Below, one piece after another: positions 1 to 4,638 of a stretch of 6,522 nt of DNA. A program made the position numbers and the translations under genes. Origin of the DNA: an uncultured Prevotella sp. (GTDB lineage: Bacteria; Bacteroidota; Bacteroidia; Bacteroidales; Bacteroidaceae); contig USCM01000119.1 of NCBI GenBank assembly GCA_900553155.1, forward strand, positions 1 through 6,522. The letters run 5' to 3'. The notes under the pieces are model-generated. The model did not search any database. It saw only the letters and a list, made by a program, of their open reading frames with translations, and was not told where the DNA came from. Positions within the stretch are counted from its first letter, which is position 1. Each line of letters begins with the position of its first letter.

Positions 1-806
1 AACGGGTAGAAGATGCAGAGCACCCACAGAACGCCGAACACGTTGAACGTAAGGTGAGCCAAGGCTGCGCGGCGTGCCTGTGTGTTGGCACCCATAGCGG
101 CGATGTTGGAAGTGATGGTTGTACCGATGTTCTCGCCAAGCACAAGGGCTATACCCATATATATAGGCAGCACTCCGCTCGAGCACAGCACCATCGTGAT
201 AGCCATGAGGGCTGCCGACGACTGCATGCAGAATGTCAATACGGTACCAATGCCAAGGAATGAGAATATCGTGATGTAGCTGTCCTTGTCGAACGACGAG
301 AAGAAGTCGATAACCGACTGGTTATGGCTAAGGTCCATCTCCTTGCCCGTTGCGCCCAAGGTAGAGATGGCGAAGAACATAAACGCAATACCAAAGATGA
401 AGTCGCCTACATAGCGGCGCTTCTTGCTGTATATTAGCAGTAAGGCAAAGAAGAAAGCGGGAAACACGAGGTCGGCCATGTTGAACGAGAAGCCGAGCGT
501 CATAATCCACGCCGTGAACGTGGTACCGATATTGGCACCCATAATTACGGATATGGCCTGAGCAAGGGTTAGCAATCCCGCGTTGACGAATGATACAGTC
601 ATCACCGTCGTTGCAGTGGACGACTGCACCGAAGCTGTTACAAACATACCGGTAAGCAAACCGGTAAAACGGTTGGTAGTCATTGCTCCAAGAATGTGGC
701 GAAGCTGCGAGCCCGCCATCTTCTGGAGGGCCTCACTCATCACCTTCATACCATAGATAAGGAGGGCCAATGATCCGATGATCTTAAAAATAATCCAAAT
801 CGACAT
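1..806 (-). CDS. Na+/phosphate cotransporter family protein (Na/Pi II-like), N-terminal part
   Basis: This is an inner-membrane transporter of the Na/Pi-cotransporter II family (PF02690 type), expected to couple sodium entry to uptake of phosphate or a related anion. The 268 visible residues carry the two inverted half-repeats of the family. The first has QSSTATT at residues 61-67 and GANIGTT at 90-96. The second has QSSAA at 195-199 and GENIGTT at 224-230. Hydrophobic segments are dense throughout, beginning at about residues 3-20, with a basic cytoplasmic-type patch SKKRR at 127-131. The start is the ATG at 806-804; its leader is A/T-rich with no Shine-Dalgarno sequence, as is normal in Bacteroidota. 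The gene runs off the left edge, so the remaining membrane segments and any C-terminal PhoU-like domain cannot be seen. It is transcribed away from the nucleoside kinase gene. Family assignment is firm; the substrate is inferred. Confidence 0.9.
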   Translation of the reverse strand, partial: MSIWIIFKIIGSLALLIYGMKVMSEALQKMAGSQLRHILGAMTTNRFTGLLTGMFVTASVQSSTATTVMTVSFVNAGLLTLAQAISVIMGANIGTTFTAWIMTLGFSFNMADLVFPAFFFALLLIYSKKRRYVGDFIFGIAFMFFAISTLGATGKEMDLSHNQSVIDFFSSFDKDSYITIFSFLGIGTVLTFCMQSSAALMAITMVLCSSGVLPIYMGIALVLGENIGTTITSNIAAMGANTQARRAALAHLTFNVFGVLWVLCIFYP

Positions 807-856
807 ATTTTAATTTAATTTAGTGGCTGTATTGCGCTTTGTGTCGAAAAACGGCG

Positions 857-864
857 TATCTTTG
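857..864 (+). promoter_or_regulatory. Bacteroidota-type -7 promoter element (TATCTTTG) for the nucleoside kinase
   Basis: TATCTTTG matches the Bacteroidota -7 consensus TAnnTTTG exactly. Possible upstream elements are a TTG at 832-834 (22-bp gap) and a TTTG at 838-841 (15-bp gap). Neither sits at the usual distance of about 19-20 bp, so the -33 box is uncertain. Transcription would begin near 870 and leave a leader of about 70 nt before the ATG at 939. Confidence 0.6.
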
Positions 865-938
865 CTATCCCATAGCGGTAGGAAGACGTAGCCTGCCTAC
901 CTCCGTCAAGAGTATTAACCCTTAAACATGCAATAAGA

Positions 939-2600
939 ATGAAACAGTTGATACAAATCCGTTGCAAAAATAATAAAAAAACTTTAAAAGTAGAAACAGG
1001 TAGTAATCTTTCTGACATTTTTGGCAAGTTAAATATAGATATGCCTTATCCGCCCATAAGCGCAAAGGTGAACAACAAGGTGGAGGGCATGCACTATCGT
1101 GTATACAATTCCAAGGACGTCGAGTTTCTCGACATCACCACCCCGTCGGGCTCCCGTGCATACACACGCACCCTCTTCTTCGTGCTGTGCAAGGCGGTGC
1201 ACAAGCTCTTTCCGGGCAGCAAGGTGGTGATAGACATACCCGTATCCAACGGCTACTACTGCGACCTGCGCCTTGGCCGACCCCTTACCGACGACGATGC
1301 CGCCGCCATAAGGCAGGAGATGCAGAACATCGTGAGCCGTGCCATACCCATACGCCGACACGAGGTGCCTACCGAGGACGCCATCGCCATGTTCGAGAAG
1401 TATGGCCATCACGACAAGGCGCTACTGCTACGCACCACCGGAAAGCTCTATACCTTATATTATGATATAGAAGGCTTCGTCGACTATTTCTACGGAACGA
1501 TGCTCACCAACACCGCTCAGCTTACGCTCTTCGGCGTGGAGAAGTACTACGACGGCTTGCTGCTGCGCATTCCCTCCATGCGCGACCCTATGCAGCTTGG
1601 CACACTGATACGCCAGGACAAGATGTTCGAGATATTCCAGGAGCACCACCGCTGGCAGCGACTGCTCGGCATGTCGACCGTGGGCATGTTCAACGAGGCG
1701 GTTAGCCAGGGACACGCCACCGAGATTATAAACGTGGCAGAAGCCCTGCAAGAGAAGAAGATAGCACAAATAGCCGAGGAGATTAGCCAGCGCAAGAGCG
1801 TCAAGATGGTGCTCATCGCCGGACCGTCGTCGTCGGGCAAGACCACTACGTGCAAGCGCCTCAGCATACAGCTGGTGTGCAACGGCATACGACCCGTGCC
1901 TATATCCCTGGACGACTACTTTGTCGACCGCGAGCTTACGCCGCACGACGAGAATGGCGACTACGACTTCGAGTCGATTCATGCCCTTAACCTCGAACTG
2001 CTCAACAAGCAGCTTGCACAGCTCTTCCGCGGCGAGGAGGTGGAGCTGCCTAAGTACAACTTCATCAAGGGCAAGAGCGAGCTGAGCGGCGTGAAGATGC
2101 GCATGCACCCCGGCGACGTGCTCGTAATAGAGGGCATACACGCCCTTAACCCAGAGCTTACCGCCCAGATAGACGATGCCCTTAAGTATCGTGTGTACGC
2201 ATCGGCGCTTACCACCATCCTTCTCGACGACCACAACTACATCCCGACGACCGACAACCGACTGCTGCGACGCATCATACGCGACGACAAGCAGCGTGGA
2301 TGCACAGCCAAGGACACCATAGGACGCTGGGCTTCGGTGCGCGCCGGAGAGAACAAGTGGATATTCCCCTACCAGGAGAATGCCGACGCCATGTTCAACA
2401 CGGCTATGATATACGAGCTTGCCGCCATCAAGACGCAGGCTGAGCCGCTGCTCGAGCAAGTGCCCGAGAATTGCGACGAGTATGCCGAGGCTTATCGTCT
2501 GCGCAAGTTCCTAAGCTACTTCTCGTCCATCGACCATTCGGTTCTGCCGCCAACATCGCTCTTGAGAGAGTTCTTGGGAGGCAGTTCGTTTACATATTGA
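939..2600 (+). CDS. Uridine kinase-like nucleoside kinase with N-terminal TGS and ThrRS second-additional-domain-like regions
   Basis: This cytoplasmic 553-residue protein is a fusion. Residues 1 to about 60 resemble a TGS domain. Residues of about 70-230 resemble the editing (second additional) domain of threonyl-tRNA synthetase, for example AVHKLFP around 86-92, NGYYCDLRL, and the stretch RRHEVPTEDAIAMF. From about 290 onward it is a P-loop kinase of the uridine kinase/phosphoribulokinase type: Walker A GPSSSGKTT at 295-303, SLDDYF at 323-328 (the Asp pair expected to act in catalysis and Mg2+ binding), EGIHALNP at 398-405, and DNRLLRRIIRD at 439-449, an Arg-rich lid-like segment. The expected reaction is NTP-dependent phosphorylation of uridine/cytidine or another small hydroxyl substrate. 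The same architecture is annotated as nucleoside kinase in many Bacteroidota and Firmicutes; its true substrate is not evident from sequence. The canonical editing-site residues of the synthetase-like domain are missing. The ATG at 939 gives a full-length family N-terminus. Confidence 0.9.
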   Translation: MKQLIQIRCKNNKKTLKVETGSNLSDIFGKLNIDMPYPPISAKVNNKVEGMHYRVYNSKDVEFLDITTPSGSRAYTRTLFFVLCKAVHKLFPGSKVVIDIPVSNGYYCDLRLGRPLTDDDAAAIRQEMQNIVSRAIPIRRHEVPTEDAIAMFEKYGHHDKALLLRTTGKLYTLYYDIEGFVDYFYGTMLTNTAQLTLFGVEKYYDGLLLRIPSMRDPMQLGTLIRQDKMFEIFQEHHRWQRLLGMSTVGMFNEAVSQGHATEIINVAEALQEKKIAQIAEEISQRKSVKMVLIAGPSSSGKTTTCKRLSIQLVCNGIRPVPISLDDYFVDRELTPHDENGDYDFESIHALNLELLNKQLAQLFRGEEVELPKYNFIKGKSELSGVKMRMHPGDVLVIEGIHALNPELTAQIDDALKYRVYASALTTILLDDHNYIPTTDNRLLRRIIRDDKQRGCTAKDTIGRWASVRAGENKWIFPYQENADAMFNTAMIYELAAIKTQAEPLLEQVPENCDEYAEAYRLRKFLSYFSSIDHSVLPPTSLLREFLGGSSFTY

Positions 2601-2633
2601 TGTAACGTAGAGCACGAAAAAACGGGCTAAAAA

Positions 2634-2665
2634 TTTGGCGGTGGAATAAAAAATCACTACCTTTG
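2634..2665 (+). promoter_or_regulatory. Promoter of tRNA-Gln (TTTG-N20-TACCTTTG)
   Basis: TTTG at 2634-2637 and TACCTTTG at 2658-2665 are separated by exactly 20 bp. This is the textbook Bacteroidota -33/-7 arrangement and the best promoter in the window. Initiation would fall around 2670-2673, only a few nucleotides before the mature tRNA 5' end at 2676, so the 5' leader to be removed by RNase P is very short. Confidence 0.85.
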
Positions 2666-2675
2666 CACCCACGAT

Positions 2676-2746
2676 TGTCCTATGGTGTAATGGTAGCACA
2701 ACAGTTTTTGGTTCTGTTTGTGGTGGTTCGAATCCGCCTGGGACAA
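2676..2746 (+). tRNA. tRNA-Gln, anticodon TTG
   Basis: A complete cloverleaf can be folded by eye. The acceptor stem is 2676-2682 with 2739-2745, including one T-G wobble. The D stem is 2685-2688 with 2696-2699, enclosing loop AATGGTA. The anticodon stem is 2701-2705 with 2713-2717. The T stem is 2722-2726 with 2734-2738, enclosing TTCGAAT. The discriminator is A2746. The anticodon loop TTTTGGT places TTG at 2708-2710, so the tRNA reads CAA (and CAG by wobble) as glutamine. CCA is not encoded (CACA follows) and must be added after transcription. The pair closing the anticodon loop (2705 with 2713) is T-T, a mismatch. The gene is single, with its own promoter and terminator. Confidence 0.95.
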
Positions 2747-2749
2747 CAC

Positions 2750-2794
2750 AACAAAGGCTTTCTCTTGCAAAAGAGAAGGCCTTTGTTGGTTTTT
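2750..2794 (+). terminator. Rho-independent terminator of the tRNA-Gln unit
   Basis: A 17-bp stem pairs 2750-2766 with 2771-2787 around the tetraloop GCAA, with a single T-G wobble. It is followed by GG and a run of five T at 2790-2794. The stem begins only 3 nt after the tRNA discriminator base. It should end the tRNA transcript and insulate coaD downstream, which has its own promoter. Confidence 0.9.
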
Positions 2795-2873
2795 GTCAAA
2801 GCCCTGCCACACATTGTTTCTGTATATATTTAAAAGTTTTTTTCTTTTTTAGCGACAAACCAAATAAATATAT

Positions 2874-2881
2874 TAATTTTG
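2874..2881 (+). promoter_or_regulatory. Bacteroidota-type -7 promoter element (TAATTTTG) for coaD
   Basis: TAATTTTG fits TAnnTTTG and lies 37 bp before the coaD ATG, giving a leader of about 30 nt. No good -33 TTTG is present; the closest is TTAG at 2849-2852, 21 bp upstream, at the end of a T-rich stretch. The position directly after the tRNA terminator supports a separate transcription unit. Confidence 0.6.
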
Positions 2882-2918
2882 CAGAGAGTACACCTATTTA
2901 TAATAATGCAACAAGCAA

Positions 2919-3371
2919 ATGGAGCGAACAGGAATATTCGTCGGGTCGTTCGACCCATTCACCATAGGCCACGACTCGGTGGTGCGGCGTGCCGTCAAGA
3001 TGTTCGACAAGCTCGTCATAGGCGTCGGCGTCAACGAGAGCAAGCGCTATATGCTTACCGCCGACCAGCGTGTGGACGCCATACGGAGCCTCTACAAGGA
3101 CGACAACCGCATAAGCGTAGAGAAATACAGCGGCCTGACAGCCGACTTTGCCCGACAAATGGGGGCAGAGTTTATTGTCAAGGGAGTGCGCTCGGTCAAG
3201 GACTTCGAGTTCGAACGCGAGCAAGCCGACATCAACCGCCGCCTTACCGGGGTAGAAACCGTGCTGCTGTATGCCGAGCCGGGAATGGACAGCATATCGT
3301 CGTCGGTGGTTAGAGAGCTAACCCATTTTGGCTACGACTGCACCCAGTTTCTGCCAAAGGCCGAGCTGTAG
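2919..3371 (+). CDS. coaD: Pantetheine-phosphate adenylyltransferase (CoaD)
   Basis: CoaD is the cytoplasmic enzyme that transfers AMP from ATP to 4'-phosphopantetheine, giving dephospho-CoA and pyrophosphate in the next-to-last step of CoA synthesis. The 150-residue product is close to the usual length of about 155-165. The nucleotidyltransferase signature GSFDPFTIGH is at residues 9-18; His18 is the catalytic HxGH-type histidine, and Ser10 stands where E. coli has Thr10. Lys42 and Arg91 occupy the same numbers as the phosphopantetheine-contacting Lys42 and Arg91 of E. coli. KGVRSVKDFEFE spans 88-99 and the ISSSVVR motif (ATP binding) is at 126-132. The start at 2919 puts the signature at its normal distance from the N-terminus; an ATG at 2906 is out of frame. 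The gene is followed after 79 bp by ybeY on the same strand with no terminator between, so the two may be co-transcribed. Confidence 0.97.
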   Translation: MERTGIFVGSFDPFTIGHDSVVRRAVKMFDKLVIGVGVNESKRYMLTADQRVDAIRSLYKDDNRISVEKYSGLTADFARQMGAEFIVKGVRSVKDFEFEREQADINRRLTGVETVLLYAEPGMDSISSSVVRELTHFGYDCTQFLPKAEL

Positions 3372-3374
3372 ACA

Positions 3375-3418
3375 AGCAGACGAGCAGACAAGGATACAAG
3401 GAGAACTGCCTTTCCTTG
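3375..3418 (+). repeat. Short tandem AGCAGAC repeat and weak inverted repeat between coaD and ybeY
   Basis: The 79-bp spacer has AGCAGAC twice, at 3375-3381 and 3383-3389 (period 8). It also has a 6-bp inverted repeat CAAGGA (3397-3402) / TCCTTG (3413-3418) with a 10-nt loop. No T-tract follows the inverted repeat, so it is not a convincing terminator. The rest, to 3450, is an A-rich leader typical of Bacteroidota genes. No TAnnTTTG element is seen here. Confidence 0.4.
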
Positions 3419-3450
3419 ATACTTAAGTATAAACAAAAACAACAATAGTT

Positions 3451-3885
3451 ATGATTACATATAACGTAGACGGCGTCAAGATGCCGAAGATTAAGAAGCG
3501 CGACACATCAGCATGGATACGTGCCGTGGCTGCCACATACCAGCTAAAGGTTGGCGAGATAGGCTACATGTTTGTGGACGACGAGAAGATACTTGAGGTA
3601 AACAACGAGTATCTGGGTCACGACTATTACACCGACGTCATAACCTTCGACTACGACGAGCCGGGCATCGTTAGCGGCGACATCGTCATCTCGCTCGACA
3701 CCGTGCGCACCAATGCCGAGAAGTTTGGCAAGGAGTACGACGACGAGCTGCACCGCGTCATCATCCACGGCATACTGCACCTTTGCGGCATCAACGACAA
3801 GGGTCCGGGCGAACGCGAGATAATGGAGGCTGAGGAGAACAAGGCGTTGGCACTGTTGGCAGAGATGAAGAAGCAGAAGGCCTAA
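3451..3885 (+). CDS. ybeY: rRNA maturation endoribonuclease YbeY
   Basis: YbeY is a single-strand-specific, metal-dependent endoribonuclease that acts in 16S rRNA 3'-end maturation and in ribosome quality control, in the cytoplasm. The 144-residue product is the normal length. It contains YYTDVITFDY (the family's NVLSFP-like strand), GDIVIS, and the metal-binding motif HGILHLCGIND at residues 106-116. In most YbeY proteins the motif is HGxLHLxGxDH, with three His ligands at relative positions 0, +4 and +10. Here His106 and His110 are kept, and the third position is Asp116, followed by Lys. From memory, this form occurs in other Bacteroidota YbeY proteins, so it is probably lineage-specific and not damage. 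The ATG at 3451 follows an A-rich leader. The stop codon overlaps that of the convergent DUF4294 gene. Confidence 0.95.
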   Translation: MITYNVDGVKMPKIKKRDTSAWIRAVAATYQLKVGEIGYMFVDDEKILEVNNEYLGHDYYTDVITFDYDEPGIVSGDIVISLDTVRTNAEKFGKEYDDELHRVIIHGILHLCGINDKGPGEREIMEAEENKALALLAEMKKQKA

Positions 3886-4535
3886 ATCTGCCCTGCCTCA
3901 ACCTGCCTTACGATGCGCTCCGTATAGCGGTCTACCCCCTCCGGGTCGTACTTCTTTGTGAGCGACGCGCCGAAGAGCGACGCGAAAGCCTGATAGAATC
4001 CGGCACGCACCGGTCCAAGGAACGCCTGTATCAACTGATACGACGACGAGTCGCACTCGCGGTACACAAGCTTTATAAGCAGCTTGCCCTGCGAGTAGGT
4101 CAGCTTCTTCATACGTGGCGTATAGCGCTTGCGTATATCCTTCTCCACAAGCTTCATGTGCTCGTCTCTCGCCTTCTTGGTGGGCAGCGTCTGCAGATAC
4201 TCGTACGTCTCGATAATGATGGCGTTCACCTCCTTGGCTATAGGCAGCACCTTCTTGATGTTTGCCACAAGGCGGTTGTATGCCTGGCGTTGGCGGGGGT
4301 CGGTAAACACTTGCTTGGGATAGATGTACAGCGCGTTAAGCTCCACATACTGTATGCTGTCGCCACCGACAAGCGCCTTGCTCACCTTGACCATAGGCAC
4401 AAACGTTGGCGACGACGGCTCCTTGCCGTCGGCATCCTCTGCGTCAACGTTGGAGACGTCCTGCCCGTAAGCGGTACCAAGACCGCAGAGGCACAACATC
4501 AACATTAGTATATATCTCATTACGTTTGCTTTCAT
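3882..4535 (-). CDS. DUF4294 family protein with signal peptide
   Basis: This is a secreted or periplasmic protein of unknown function from a family (DUF4294) found in Bacteroidota. The N-terminus is a clear signal peptide: basic start, hydrophobic LMLMLCLCGLG core, and a probable signal peptidase I site after AYG at residues 22-24 with Gln25 next. No lipobox is present. An acidic, low-complexity stretch follows (about 26-45). The conserved family core includes SQGKLLIKLVYRE at about 148-160 and FGASLTKKYDPEGVD at about 188-202. The frame is open back to a TTG at 4547, but that lies inside the probable promoter. I therefore chose the ATG at 4535; the in-frame ATG at 4520 also leaves a complete signal peptide and is a real alternative. 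The family name rests on recalled motifs; its role is not known. It converges on ybeY with overlapping stops. Confidence 0.85.
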   Translation of the reverse strand: MKANVMRYILMLMLCLCGLGTAYGQDVSNVDAEDADGKEPSSPTFVPMVKVSKALVGGDSIQYVELNALYIYPKQVFTDPRQRQAYNRLVANIKKVLPIAKEVNAIIIETYEYLQTLPTKKARDEHMKLVEKDIRKRYTPRMKKLTYSQGKLLIKLVYRECDSSSYQLIQAFLGPVRAGFYQAFASLFGASLTKKYDPEGVDRYTERIVRQVEAGQI

Positions 4536-4544
4536 AATCGAGTG

Positions 4545-4573
4545 CAAATGTACACAGAATATTTGGAATCAAG
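4545..4573 (-). promoter_or_regulatory. Bacteroidota-type promoter for the DUF4294 gene (CTTG-N17-TACATTTG)
   Basis: Read on the minus strand, TACATTTG at 4552-4545 matches TAnnTTTG exactly. A CTTG at 4573-4570 lies 17 bp upstream, slightly closer than the usual spacing. The -7 box ends only 9 bp before the ATG at 4535, so the transcript would be leaderless or nearly so for that start, or would carry a leader of roughly 15-20 nt if translation begins at 4520. Confidence 0.6.
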
Positions 4574-4595
4574 AGAATTAATAAAGATAATTAAG
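4562..4595 (+). promoter_or_regulatory. Weak candidate promoter for the M6 metalloprotease gene
   Basis: On the plus strand, TTTG at 4562-4565 is followed after 22 bp by TAATTAAG at 4588-4595, which matches only part of TAnnTTTG. The region up to the ATG at 4639 is strongly A/T-rich with no better candidate. This call is tentative. The element would overlap the divergent DUF4294 promoter. Confidence 0.25.
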
Positions 4596-4638
4596 TAAAC
4601 AAAAGTAAACCATTACACATTTTTCATTTAAACGGAAC

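Noticed and set aside
54..279. Two short plus-strand open frames at the left edge
   Set aside because: Both are antisense to the Na+/phosphate cotransporter gene, whose minus-strand frame is open over the whole region and carries the family motifs.
1455..2459. A 334-codon open frame on the minus strand opposite the nucleoside kinase
   Set aside because: It lies wholly inside the P-loop kinase coding region, shows low-complexity Val/Leu/His-rich translation, and has no family motif; it is a codon-bias shadow.
2795..2873. Possible small gene, riboswitch or second tRNA between the terminator and the coaD promoter
   Set aside because: The stretch is A/T- and T-rich with no cloverleaf, no extended pairing and no coding frame that I can support.
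2879..3313. A 144-codon plus-strand frame overlapping coaD
   Set aside because: The translation is Arg/His/Gln-rich without motifs, while the overlapping frame encodes an intact CoaD.
3397..3418. Inverted repeat between coaD and ybeY as a terminator
   Set aside because: The stem is only 6 bp with a 10-nt loop and lacks a following T-tract.
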